DNA from: Bacillota bacterium
GTDB taxonomy: Bacteria > Bacillota > Sulfobacillia > Sulfobacillales > Sulfobacillaceae
DNA: 36,685 bases
Assembly: GCA_021795465.1 (NCBI GenBank)
Contig: JAJYPK010000016.1
Coordinates: forward strand, 1-36,685
Direction of reading: 5' to 3'
The notes beneath the pieces are model-generated. The model ran no database searches. It saw only the letters and a program-made list of their open reading frames with translations, and was not told where the DNA came from. The translations under genes and the position numbers were made by a program. Positions within the stretch are counted from its first letter, which is position 1. Each line of letters starts with the position of its first letter. This document shows positions 16,313-25,164 of this stretch, piece after piece.

Positions 16313-17329
16313 TTATGACGCGGTCCTGGGACACCCCGGGTCGTCGGCCATGAGCTGTGTGGTCATGGCGTAAGCCCGGGCCCTGGAACCACCACAGCTC
16401 TCACGGTAGATGCAGTGGCCGCAATGGCCAGTCAGCCGGTTGGGGTCGCGCAAGAGTTGAAAGAGATCGGAGTTCCGATAGATCTCTGAAAATGACGCTT
16501 GACGAAGGTCACCGGCCACCACCGGTAAATACCCGCTTGGATAGACTAAGCCATGGTGATCGATAAAAGCAAAGCCCCGCGCTTCACGCGCAACCACGCG
16601 AGGCGGGGTATCGCGATGACGTTCATGCCACACGCGAGACCACTGCGGAGCCCCGACGGTGGTTAAGCGAAAACCTGGCTGAGGTTCGCGCTCGGCCACC
16701 CACTCTAGAACTTCTTCAATCTGGTTAGGTAAGAGGGCATCGGCAATCCGTGCCCGACCCGTGGGGATCACGAAAAATATTTCCCAGCTCGTGACCCCAA
16801 GGGACTCAACCAGTTGAGCCATGGGTCGCACTTGGGCCATTGTTTGTTGACTCACTGCGGTATTGATTTGCAGAGCCAAGCCTTCCTCTACGATGGTATG
16901 TGCCAAATCGATGGTCCGGCTATAGGTCCCCCTTACCCCCCGGTAGGTGTCATGGGTCTCGGCGTCGACACCATCTAAACTTAGTGACACCGAATGGACC
17001 CCTAACTGTTTCCACCGTCTTATCGCCTCTTGGTCCAATTTCGGTGTGACGCTCGGTGCAATGGCGACGATTAAACCACGTAAACGGGCCTCTTGAATCA
17101 TGTCATCTAAATCGGGACGTTCTAGCGGATCCCCTCCGGTAAACACCAGAATCGGTGGATGCGTAAAGGTCGACCGCATGTCATCCAAGATCGGCCGCAT
17201 CTCCTCAAGCGTCAATTCTCCTGCATCACGCCTCGGAATGGCCCGGGCCCGACAATGTCGGCAATGGAGTTGGCAGGCCCGAGTCACTTCCCAAGTCACC
17301 ACATGTGGAGCCTTATTGTACGCATCCAT
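16313..17329 (-). CDS. Radical SAM/SPASM enzyme, NirJ/AhbD-like or TIGR04053-like
   Basis: The 338-residue protein opens with VTWEVTRACQLHCRHCRA, which contains the Cys19-x3-Cys23-x2-Cys26 site for the SAM-binding [4Fe-4S] cluster, and continues with the GGDPLERPD and SLDGVDAETHD motifs of the family. A C-terminal SPASM-like region has Cys303, Cys306, Cys312 and Cys333 (CGHCIYRESCGGSRARAYA), suited to an auxiliary cluster. Relatives take part in haem d1/alternative haem synthesis or in peptide modification; the GGSRARAYA tail points to the TIGR04053-type subgroup of unknown substrate. The ATG at 17327-17329 is preferred over an adjoining GTG because of spacing to GGGGGG. No precursor peptide ORF is evident next to it. 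Confidence 0.88.
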   Translation of the reverse strand: MDAYNKAPHVVTWEVTRACQLHCRHCRARAIPRRDAGELTLEEMRPILDDMRSTFTHPPILVFTGGDPLERPDLDDMIQEARLRGLIVAIAPSVTPKLDQEAIRRWKQLGVHSVSLSLDGVDAETHDTYRGVRGTYSRTIDLAHTIVEEGLALQINTAVSQQTMAQVRPMAQLVESLGVTSWEIFFVIPTGRARIADALLPNQIEEVLEWVAEREPQPGFRLTTVGAPQWSRVWHERHRDTPPRVVAREARGFAFIDHHGLVYPSGYLPVVAGDLRQASFSEIYRNSDLFQLLRDPNRLTGHCGHCIYRESCGGSRARAYAMTTQLMADDPGCPRTAS

Positions 17330-17511
17330 CACGGCGTCCCCCCTATTTCATTGATATCCTAACCTGTTCGCGCTCAGTTCGAAATGCCTGGCTTGATGTT
17401 GGTTCTTATGGACCACTCCGGAAGGTCCATTGGATCCTAACCTCTATTTACCAGTGGATTGTATGGTAAAGTTAGGCATGTTGCGAGGAATTTCTCGAGG
17501 GGGTCTTCGGA

Positions 17512-18591
17512 TTGCAATTTGGTTTTGATGAGCCACCATATACATCTAGCTGGTTTTCTGCTATGCAACAAGGTCTGACCGCCGCCATGGCACGGGCAGG
17601 ACATGAGTGGGTCGCTGACCCTGACGATGCCAAACTTGTCTTCCATCACGTAGATCCCAACCATCCCCGGCCTTTTCGCCGTAAATCCCAGTCCACATTT
17701 GTGGTGGGATTAGTCCATGGCGCACCGCTAGGACGCTCGCCAATCGAAGAAATTTACCCGATGTTGCTACGTTCACTATCCAATCTATTGGTCTATGGCG
17801 CGGGACCGTTGGAAAATGGTGCTACCTTGGTGACTCCTGAATTAGGCTGTTACCCCGTCACCTATACCACTTCTCCGGACGCTTGGTTTGATCGGCTGTA
17901 TACCTACATCGACCCTTTGGCGTCTTCCCATTTGGTCATTGCCAATCACTTCGACTGGGATCTTCCGCCCGAATTAGCGCAAGGCACCCCGGTGACCGAC
18001 GCACTACGCGAAGCAAGCCGAGTGCTGGCCCGGTGGAATTTGTTCCCGACCCCTTATCCGCTTGATTCCATGTTGGCTCCCCAAGATTACCGTCATCTGC
18101 AACGAATTTTTGGCATTGGAGGGATCAGTTATGGCAATCTCAGTGCCCGGCACGATGCGACGCGGTTTTGGATGTCAGCCAGTGGAGTGGATAAAGGGGC
18201 CATCGGTACGGTAAGCCGTGACATTCTCCTCGTAACCGACTACGATGCTTCGATGAATGCCATGCGTTTATCCGTGGCTCCCGGATCAAAACCCTTGCGG
18301 GTCTCGGTCGACGCCGTTGAGCATTGGGGAATTTATCGATCGCTACCCGCGATTGGTGCCATGATCCATATTCATGCCTGGGTGGATGGCATCGAGACGA
18401 CATCCATTAATTATCCTTGTGGAACCGTCGAGATGGGAGATGCGATGGCGGATTTACTCCATCATGATCCGCACCCGGAACGCACCATTATTGGTCTACG
18501 CAATCATGGGATTACCGCCACGGGTCCGAATTTCGCGGATATTTTGGCGAGACTCAAAGGTCGCGTGGAAACCCAAGTACCTATGCAATGA
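17512..18591 (+). CDS. Class II aldolase/adducin-fold protein with an unrecognised N-terminal half
   Basis: Residues about 190-359 have the class II aldolase/adducin fold: GNLSAR (209-213), SASGVDKG, Glu270-His271 in the VEHWGIYR helix, the metal-binding IHIHAW histidines (286, 288) and NHGITATG with His332. Such domains cleave or epimerise phosphosugars, dehydrate methylthioribulose phosphate, or decarboxylate. The first ~190 residues match nothing recognised; they contain HHVDPNHPRPF and look globular. The TTG start at 17512 is chosen because GAGGGGG lies eight to nine bases upstream, and no ATG gives a better N-terminus. The monoglyceride-lipase-like gene follows after 81 nt. Reaction and substrate are unknown. 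Confidence 0.75.
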   Translation: MQFGFDEPPYTSSWFSAMQQGLTAAMARAGHEWVADPDDAKLVFHHVDPNHPRPFRRKSQSTFVVGLVHGAPLGRSPIEEIYPMLLRSLSNLLVYGAGPLENGATLVTPELGCYPVTYTTSPDAWFDRLYTYIDPLASSHLVIANHFDWDLPPELAQGTPVTDALREASRVLARWNLFPTPYPLDSMLAPQDYRHLQRIFGIGGISYGNLSARHDATRFWMSASGVDKGAIGTVSRDILLVTDYDASMNAMRLSVAPGSKPLRVSVDAVEHWGIYRSLPAIGAMIHIHAWVDGIETTSINYPCGTVEMGDAMADLLHHDPHPERTIIGLRNHGITATGPNFADILARLKGRVETQVPMQ

Positions 18592-18672
18592 ATCCTCAGA
18601 CACACTACAAATTTACTCAAACAATCGCGTCGGGCCGGGGCAAGAACGCACCCCATAAAGGAGTGAAGATGG

Positions 18673-19575
18673 ATGCGGGATGCATCGAGATTCATCACGT
18701 CGGCGATGGATAAGATCTCGTTGCATGCGCATTATTTTCCTGCCCGCCATTCGCTTTACATTCGCACCATCGATGTGCCTAATCCTATTGGGCAAATGCT
18801 GTTTTTGCATGCTTCAGCGGTCCATTCTGGTTTTTACGTCCCCTTCGCCATCACCCTGGCCCAAGCCAATATTCGTGTCTGGTTACCTGACTTACGAGGA
18901 CACGGTCGATCCTTCGGGACCTCAGGACATATCCGGTCATTTGACGACTATGTGCAAGACGCCACCTTAGTGTGGCAGCACTTTAAAGCCTCCTCGCCGC
19001 ATCCCGTGCCCACAATCCTTGCGGGGGAAAGCCTCGGTGCACTCATTGCTGCCATCGCCGCACAACAAGAGATTCGCCCCCATGGGCTATTTCTATCTTC
19101 CCCGGCCTTGGCTCTTCATTTTAACTTTCCCCCGCATCTCGGGCGATATTTGTGGCGTCTTCAACACGTTGTTGGTCGCCTACACCCCATGCTCCCCTTG
19201 CCTCTCCGGGGTGTCACGCACCATCCCAACATTACGGACCTCATTACCCGCGATCCCTTAAGCACCCGATATTACACGCTGGCGTTCCTGCTTCAACTGC
19301 TGCATGCCCAACATCACCTCCTGCGTCCCGAGGACATTGAATGCCCGAGTCTCGCCATCTTTAGCCCTGACGATCCCATCGTGGATACCGCAACATCTTC
19401 GAAGTGCTTGGAGGCGAAGCTTAGCCGCGGTCAGATCCGATTTATGGACGGTACCCGACATAGTGTGGTGGCCGATGCCCCCGATCGGCTAGCCGCGGCA
19501 TTTCTCAATTGGTACCGGCAATCCTTCACGGAGTTCTCGGTCCCCACTGACAGCATCCCTCTCAACATTGAATGA
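18673..19575 (+). CDS. Alpha/beta hydrolase, monoglyceride lipase-like (serine aminopeptidase S33 type)
   Basis: The 300-residue hydrolase has the LHASAVHSGFYVPFAITLA oxyanion region, WLPDLRGHGRS (the usual D-x-R-G-H-G-x-S motif), the nucleophile elbow GESLG with Ser120, an acid in SPDDPIVD (about 233-234) and His263 (GTRHSV). These form the lysophospholipase / monoacylglycerol lipase pattern. The ATG at 18673 has AAAGGAG nine bases upstream; an out-of-frame ATG at 18669 is closer but opens only a 14-codon frame. It probably shares a transcript with the aldolase-type gene. The natural ester is unknown. Confidence 0.85.
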   Translation: MRDASRFITSAMDKISLHAHYFPARHSLYIRTIDVPNPIGQMLFLHASAVHSGFYVPFAITLAQANIRVWLPDLRGHGRSFGTSGHIRSFDDYVQDATLVWQHFKASSPHPVPTILAGESLGALIAAIAAQQEIRPHGLFLSSPALALHFNFPPHLGRYLWRLQHVVGRLHPMLPLPLRGVTHHPNITDLITRDPLSTRYYTLAFLLQLLHAQHHLLRPEDIECPSLAIFSPDDPIVDTATSSKCLEAKLSRGQIRFMDGTRHSVVADAPDRLAAAFLNWYRQSFTEFSVPTDSIPLNIE

Positions 19576-19939
19576 TGACAACGCCCCCTATTCGACCACG
19601 CGCCACGATGACTCTTGACCGCTATCTTGAGGGCCAGGGACGGGCTTCTACCTCATTACGACTTACTGTCGTGGAATGAGTCCCTGGCCAGTATGGAAAC
19701 CCTACGAATTTGTTCGCGGCCTTTTACTGTATCCCATGGTCACTATCCGTACCTCTCTAATAACTTGTCATAGCGTGAAGAAGGATTACCGTCCATTCGT
19801 GGAGAACTAGAAACCTACTAGGATTGACGGAGGGATGCGAATCAACAAAAGGACCCGTATCATTACGCTGTGAACATTCAAAGACAACTTACGGACATCA
19901 TGGAGTGGCACTCAGACCCTGTGCCGCTTACGTTAGGGG
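19576..19939 (+). other. Non-coding gap with a long structured hairpin (19632-19689)
   Basis: No gene is seen here. The segment 19632-19689 can fold into three stacked stems: GGCCAGGGA (19632-19640) with TCCCTGGCC (19681-19689), CTCATT (19652-19657) with AATGAG (19675-19680), and CGAC (19659-19662) with GTCG (19668-19671). There is no T tract after it, so it is not a standard terminator. It may be a structured RNA or a small repeat element. Confidence 0.4.
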
Positions 19940-22003
19940 ATGGACACGTCGGAAAACCACAATCGTGCTTTGGCAGACGAGACCAAACAGGATTTAAAGG
20001 ATTTTGGGCTCTATTTTTCTAACCAATTTGTCACGCAATTTTATTCCCAACTCAGTCAAAAACCGGATACCAAGGTGTTCCTCGAGCGACTCACTCCAGA
20101 AGAATTTGAACACCTAAAATCACGACAGGCGGAGCATGTGCTTCACCTTACGGATCCCGATATGGGAAGCGCACAATTGAGTAAGGCCTCCAAAAGTGTG
20201 GGGAAAGTCCATGGCATGGTCGGTCTTACCGTGTCGATTTTGTCGCGTGCCTACCAACTTCAAACCAAAATTATCATCGAAGGCGTGTCCCGATATTTTA
20301 GACATCGTCCCCAACGCGATAGGGTGCGTACTTTTATGTATCAACGCATCCTGGAGGACCTTGTAGATCAGATGAGCGCGATGCAAGGAATCGGCCAACA
20401 ACAAGAGTACGTGTTGAGTAACATCACCCAAGTCATTCACGAGATGGACCCCATGTCCGATATCTTGGGGAGCGTGATCACAGAAATTTCCTCGCTATAT
20501 GGAATGCAAGCCGTCGTCCTGACACGCCCGGATTCCAATGGTCGCTTTCAGATTGAGCGATATTCAGGAGCCCTGGTAGAACGCTTTCTCGATCACCAGA
20601 GCGGAGGGCTCGCTCTGGACCTAAACGTCGAGACCCTCCCTGAAAAGGGTAGCATGGCCCAGGCCTGGGCTACCGGTACGATGTTCCTTGTCGATAACTA
20701 TGCCCTACGGAACCTACCCGAAGCCTGGCGTCTCGTGTTCCAAAGTGAAAGAGTGAGATCCGGGGCCGTCCTTCCGCTGATCGATGCAGAGGGAGAAACC
20801 CACGCGTTGTTACAGATGTATCACGAGATTCCGGGATACTTTTCGGGACCCGAACGGGAAACGTTTTTGTTGCGACTACAAGAGGTGCTCCACACCATTG
20901 TGGTGCAATCTGTCAAAAATCAACCGATCATTAGCCAACGTCAAAGGCAGACTTACCGCCACCTGTTGGAGGAAAACGGATTGGTGATGTACTATCAGCC
21001 GATCGTCAACTTAAAGACTCGGGCCATTCACAAGATGGAAGCCTTGGCCCGACTGCGAGAACCGGGGGGCAAGGTCATCCCACCCAATGAATTTCTGCCG
21101 ACATTTGGCCACCGTGAATTACTGTCTCTCTTTACCAAGGGCTTATACCAAGCGCTTCGAGATTTGCATGGCTGGCACGCTTACGCCTCGCTCGGTATCT
21201 CCGTCAACCTTCCGCCTGCAGGGATCGGGCAAGGCACCTATATGCGTGAAATAAAGCGGTTGTTAGCAGCTACCCGAACGGACCCCGCCCGATTGACGCT
21301 GGAACTACTGGAAACTGAAGACAGCACCACGAACACCTTGGCTCAAGGTATTGCGGAGCTTAAAGGTTCAGGTATTCACTTAGCCCAAGACGATTTGGGT
21401 TCTGGTTATAGTTCCTTAATGCGGATGGGCCGCGTGACCTTTGACGAGATCAAGATCGATCAAGGCTTAGTTCGTAACCTCACGTTTGGTCCCCAAAAAG
21501 CTCTGGGGTTCATCCATCATTTGACCAGTCTAGGACATGATTTCGACACCGTTGTTACGGTCGAAGGGGTTGAGCACGCGGGGTTACTCGAAGCCGCCGC
21601 CATCCTTGGCGCCGATTATGCCCAAGGCTATTGGATTTCACGTCCCATGCCGGAAGAAGACGTCATTCCCTGGATGAAGCAATACCAATTGGACTTAGAC
21701 ATCAATGGACCCAAGACAGCATTAGGCGCGTTCGCGGCCAATATTTTATGGCATTCTCAACTCCGTGCTTTGGCCCCTTTACCAGACTCCCTGTCCCATT
21801 TCCTACAAACTCGCTGTGGTTTGGCGCAATACATTGAGACGAAAGGCATGAAAGGCACGTCGCTGCACCACATACACGATATGATGCACGTGGTTGCACT
21901 AAAGGGAACCAACGATCCTCAGTATCATCGCATAAAGAAAGACATGGAACGTGTACTCACGGAGTATGTCGCATTGGAAGGAGCCGAAGGATTAGGGCGA
22001 TAG
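19940..22003 (+). CDS. Multi-sensor c-di-GMP phosphodiesterase: globin-like, GAF, EAL and CZB-like domains
   Basis: The 687-residue protein joins four modules. Residues ~20-145 resemble a globin-coupled sensor, with His91 in VGKVHGMVGL as the likely proximal haem ligand. Residues ~160-330 look like a GAF domain. Residues ~345-580 form an EAL domain with key residues kept: EAL at 367-369, the LETED glutamate, DDLGSGYSS (484-492), Lys505-x-Asp507 and Glu542 (VEGVE), so it should hydrolyse c-di-GMP. The tail (595-660) has His605, Cys626 and His643-650 arranged like a zinc-binding CZB domain. There is no GGDEF domain. The ATG has only a weak AGGGG immediately before it. It is predicted to be cytoplasmic, linking oxygen or redox and zinc signals to c-di-GMP. 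Confidence 0.88.
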   Translation: MDTSENHNRALADETKQDLKDFGLYFSNQFVTQFYSQLSQKPDTKVFLERLTPEEFEHLKSRQAEHVLHLTDPDMGSAQLSKASKSVGKVHGMVGLTVSILSRAYQLQTKIIIEGVSRYFRHRPQRDRVRTFMYQRILEDLVDQMSAMQGIGQQQEYVLSNITQVIHEMDPMSDILGSVITEISSLYGMQAVVLTRPDSNGRFQIERYSGALVERFLDHQSGGLALDLNVETLPEKGSMAQAWATGTMFLVDNYALRNLPEAWRLVFQSERVRSGAVLPLIDAEGETHALLQMYHEIPGYFSGPERETFLLRLQEVLHTIVVQSVKNQPIISQRQRQTYRHLLEENGLVMYYQPIVNLKTRAIHKMEALARLREPGGKVIPPNEFLPTFGHRELLSLFTKGLYQALRDLHGWHAYASLGISVNLPPAGIGQGTYMREIKRLLAATRTDPARLTLELLETEDSTTNTLAQGIAELKGSGIHLAQDDLGSGYSSLMRMGRVTFDEIKIDQGLVRNLTFGPQKALGFIHHLTSLGHDFDTVVTVEGVEHAGLLEAAAILGADYAQGYWISRPMPEEDVIPWMKQYQLDLDINGPKTALGAFAANILWHSQLRALAPLPDSLSHFLQTRCGLAQYIETKGMKGTSLHHIHDMMHVVALKGTNDPQYHRIKKDMERVLTEYVALEGAEGLGR

Positions 22004-22036
22004 GATAAGAGAACAATTCTGCCTAGACAACGCCAG

Positions 22037-22104
22037 GCGATACAGCAACGGGCATCACCTATCCTGGGGATTATGGGCGCGTGATAAGGGTCTGGCTGTA
22101 TCGC
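22037..22104 (+). other. Nested inverted repeat, possible structured RNA, between the EAL gene and the membrane protein gene
   Basis: GCGATACAGC (22037-22046) pairs perfectly with GCTGTATCGC (22095-22104). Within it ATCAC (22054-22058) pairs with GTGAT (22081-22085), and ATCC/GGAT closes an inner loop. No T tract follows. It lies in the 212-nt gap after the phosphodiesterase gene. Confidence 0.4.
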
Positions 22105-22215
22105 ACGTCCATTCTTCCAATAAATACAGCGCAAAATGTTGAGGTAACGCGTGAGGTTTTGCATACTGTTTGAAGTACCATCGAGAAATGTGGTGTGGAA
22201 GAAAGGAGTTTTTTC

Positions 22216-22968
22216 ATGTTGTCTCGCACATGGGCGACAAGCCGTCGTGCTCTGTCTCGCGGTGGCACCTGGACAGCATTGGTTTGGAGCGCCCTCTTTG
22301 TAATATTATTGGTGGCCGGACTTTTATTGGTCGGGGGCAACGCCTTGTTATCTGCCATGGTCCATCCTCACTTTATCGGATCCCCGCTAATGTCACCAAC
22401 CCAGGCCAAGCAAATCCTCCTGGGCATGCTTGCCTTGTATGGTGTCCTCCTCGTTGTCGGCCCATTTTTTATGGCAGGGATTTATGGCATGTTCGGTGAA
22501 GTTGTAAAAGATCGACCCGTTTCATGGGGAACCTTTTGGAGCATGGGTAAGAAACTCTACGGGCGTGGCTGGGGTCTATACCTGTATTTGCTTATTTATG
22601 CGATTGTGTTGGGCATCGTGGGTGGAATCCTCGGTGGATTGTTACATGTAGTAGGCCTCGTGGTCCTTATGCTAGCGATTATTGCCTCGTTTCCCTGGTT
22701 ACTACGCATGACGGCTGGCTTATTTGTCGACCAGTATACCTGGGGACAGAGCTTTAAGGCCAGTTTCATGGGGGCACGCTATCTAGCCTTACTCGGAACA
22801 ATGCTTCTAAGCGTGCTATTTTATGGCGTCATTCTTGTCGCGATATTCAAAGCCACCTCATTTTTGGGGGTGTTTGGACTCGCTTTGTATTTCGCCTGTG
22901 AGATGGTCCTCTCTATAGTCGGCCCCGTGTGGTTTTTTGCACTGTATAGAGCCGCTCAACATACTTAG
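22216..22968 (+). CDS. Polytopic membrane protein, unknown function
   Basis: The 250-residue protein has about six hydrophobic segments, the first after a short basic N-terminus (MLSRTWATSRRALSRGG). A polar loop near the middle reads VVKDRPVSWGTFWSMGKKLYGRGWGLYLY, a pattern seen in DUF4013- or YciC-like bacterial membrane proteins in which a membrane-embedded amphipathic stretch repeats. That family link is weak. The start ATG at 22216 is chosen because GAAAGGAG lies seven bases upstream; the earlier in-frame ATG at 22195 has none. It follows the EAL gene on the same strand with a structured gap, and no functional link is evident. Confidence 0.8.
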   Translation: MLSRTWATSRRALSRGGTWTALVWSALFVILLVAGLLLVGGNALLSAMVHPHFIGSPLMSPTQAKQILLGMLALYGVLLVVGPFFMAGIYGMFGEVVKDRPVSWGTFWSMGKKLYGRGWGLYLYLLIYAIVLGIVGGILGGLLHVVGLVVLMLAIIASFPWLLRMTAGLFVDQYTWGQSFKASFMGARYLALLGTMLLSVLFYGVILVAIFKATSFLGVFGLALYFACEMVLSIVGPVWFFALYRAAQHT

Positions 22969-23359
22969 AGTGTAGCGCGAAATCATCCCGGCAGATGTCC
23001 AGGTGCTAGGGTCGTTCCATCACAGTAGGGCCCTAGTACAGGAGGACCTCCACAAGTCCATCACCGGGTACTATGGTAAAGCCTAAGCGGGTGTGAAAAG
23101 CTATCGACGACGGTTAATTGGTGATGGGATGACTTCTACAATGTAGCGCCCGTTACTGCACATGACCTGAAAGAACTGCTGGTAAAGTTGCTCCCTTAGC
23201 CACCATCGCCATAAGTTTGAGACAGGAATCCCACTTGAGCGTGTTGAAAAAATAAACGGGGCAGAAGGGCCGTCATTGACCGTCCACCCCACCCCTCATC
23301 GATCTTCAAAAGAAGCGCCGGATAGCCCCTGTCCTGTAAGTGTCTCAGGGGCTCTCACC
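22969..23359. other. Gap between membrane protein and cupin genes, with a hairpin at 23324-23353
   Basis: No convincing ORF is seen. AGCCCCTG (23324-23331) and CAGGGGCT (23346-23353) form a perfect 8-bp stem just past the cupin stop codon; without a T run it would be a weak terminator for the minus strand. Confidence 0.35.
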
Positions 23360-23734
23360 TCAGAGTGATTCCTGGGTCAAGTCATACCAGGGTCGGTTTG
23401 ATAAGGGCGGTGTGTATGTTTTTTGGCCACTATCGAGGACTGGCATGTAGTCTGCAGGATTTAAGCCCTCGGATTCGATCACGATCGCCGTGAGGCCCGT
23501 GTCGGTCGTCGTTTCGTGCCATTCTTCGGCGTCCCAAAATATTGCATCCCCAACGCCCACCGGCAACATGTCTGGCGTGTCACCCCGCACTCCACCCTGT
23601 CCTGCGACAATTAGCAGCAAGTGAGGCATCGCAGCTCGGTGTAAGCCGATAACCCCATGTGATTCGAGATACATGCAACCAATATGGGCCGGTTTCTCGG
23701 CGACCACGATCCGCGCCATGATAACAGGATTCAT
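23360..23734 (-). CDS. Cupin-fold protein
   Basis: The 124-residue product has a single cupin barrel. The pattern IGLHRAAMPHLLLIVAGQGGVRG corresponds to motif 1, and PVGVGDAIFWDAEEWHETTTDTGLTAIVIE to motif 2. The usual metal ligands are only partly visible (His in GLHRAAMPH and in EEWHET). Such small cupins act as sensors, isomerases or dioxygenase-like enzymes; nothing here decides. The ATG at 23732-23734 is used, with TAGGTG nine bases upstream. A GTG at 23773 and an ATG five codons in are alternatives. It stands alone. Confidence 0.7.
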   Translation of the reverse strand: MNPVIMARIVVAEKPAHIGCMYLESHGVIGLHRAAMPHLLLIVAGQGGVRGDTPDMLPVGVGDAIFWDAEEWHETTTDTGLTAIVIESEGLNPADYMPVLDSGQKTYTPPLSNRPWYDLTQESL

Positions 23735-24268
23735 GGCTTTTGCACCTAGGATCGGGTGGGCAATCGCAGCCACGATCCACGAAAACCCGGAATAACGGTA
23801 GAGCGATCACTAAGAAGGCCCAGGTGTCCGCCCACTATCTGGCCCTTGGATATAAGCAACTCGCCATGACTAGACATAAAGCCTCTTCATTTCGCATCGC
23901 GATGTCCCGAAACTCGTTAGAAAGAAACATATCACAATTAAGCTGAGGCACAGGGATATGGTTACTCCTCGTCGTAATGGAACAGAGTGTCCGCGATGAG
24001 CCGAATCACATCACGGCAAGATTGCAGGTGTCACGGGTGTGGACGTTCGGATGCCCGGATCCCGATGGTGCACACCAAGAATGGACTTTGGGGCGCCTTA
24101 CAGACGACATTCATTCATGGGTTGGCAAACATCAACGGGGATTATCGAGCCATATTTAAACACTGGGTTGACACGCGAATGCCGAGGTTTAACATCGTCC
24201 GGGTCATCCGTCACTGATCAGAGCCAAGGAGTACAATAGCACGGGAATGCAATTAACGTCATACCCTC
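23735..24268. other. Non-coding gap upstream of the EamA transporter
   Basis: About 530 bases with no supported gene. Overlapping short ORFs in three plus-strand frames between 23977 and 24239 lack ribosome binding sites and family motifs. No clear promoter was identified for the transporter. Confidence 0.35.
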
Positions 24269-24277
24269 AAGGAGGAG

Positions 24278-25156
24278 GTGGGCCGCACGACGAAACTTAC
24301 CTACATCGGCGGGATTCTCTTCACTACGGCGCTCATGGGTAGTTCGTTTTCCATCGGCAAGTTAGAACTTCGCGACGTATCACCCTTGCTGTTGTCTGGG
24401 ATTCGCTTTACCCTGGCGGGGATCATGATGGCCTTGGTGGGTTGGCACCGTCCCCGACCCCACGGCATCCACCAATGGTTCAAGGTAGCGTTGATTGGAT
24501 TCTTTCAAACGGCCGGCGTCATGGGCACGATCTTCATCAGTTTGCGGACCATCACCGCCAGTGAGGCGTCCATTCTCCTCTTTACCAATCCGATCATCGT
24601 GGTACTGTTGGCCACTCTCTTTCTGAGTACCCGCTACCACTGGATTCAATGGTTGGGGGTTGTGTTGGGGTTCTCCGGAATTCTCATGACCTTGGGCCTC
24701 CATCTCAATCTCAGAGTGGGTACGATCTTAGGTCTTCTAGGTGCCATGTCTTGGGCCGTGGCGACCGTGCTCATTAAGCGGTGGGGCGACGCGTTTGACA
24801 CGTGGACGCTCACCGCCTATCAAATGCTGATAGGCGGATTGATGTTGCTGGTCCTGTCCCCCATACTCGAGCACCCGATGCTCGTCATCACCGGGATGTC
24901 GGTCAGCATCATATTGTGGCTCGCCATCATGGCATCGGTGGTCCAGTTTAGTCTGTGGTTTTGGCTGCTACAAAATGGAGATGCGGCTAAAACCAGTGCG
25001 CTTCTCTTTTTGGCCCCCTTTTTCGGGGTGTTGTCTGGCTGGATTATTTTGGGCGAGCCGTTAACCCGTGACATCATGTTAGGCGGCGTCTTTATCGCGG
25101 TCGGTATCATCTTGGTCAATCGTCCACGTCCCGCCAACTCTGCCGCGCCGCCCTAA
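24278..25156 (+). CDS. EamA/DMT-family transporter
   Basis: A 292-residue membrane protein with about ten hydrophobic segments arranged as two EamA repeats (roughly 5-135 and 145-285), as in RhaT/YdcZ-type drug/metabolite exporters. Family features include GSSFSIGKLELRDVSPLLLSGIRFTLAG in the first half and LFLAPFFGVLSGWIILGEPLT in the second, the latter matching the conserved LxPvfaallgwlfLgE block. The GTG start at 24278 lies only two bases after AAGGAGG, which is unusually close, so initiation may be inefficient or occur elsewhere. Substrate unknown; related proteins export amino acids or metabolites. Confidence 0.85.
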   Translation: MGRTTKLTYIGGILFTTALMGSSFSIGKLELRDVSPLLLSGIRFTLAGIMMALVGWHRPRPHGIHQWFKVALIGFFQTAGVMGTIFISLRTITASEASILLFTNPIIVVLLATLFLSTRYHWIQWLGVVLGFSGILMTLGLHLNLRVGTILGLLGAMSWAVATVLIKRWGDAFDTWTLTAYQMLIGGLMLLVLSPILEHPMLVITGMSVSIILWLAIMASVVQFSLWFWLLQNGDAAKTSALLFLAPFFGVLSGWIILGEPLTRDIMLGGVFIAVGIILVNRPRPANSAAPP

Positions 25157-25164
25157 CCTCTCAA

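Noticed and set aside
23977-24239. Three overlapping short ORFs before the EamA transporter
   Set aside because: All lack ribosome binding sites, and none looks better than the other two frames of the same stretch.
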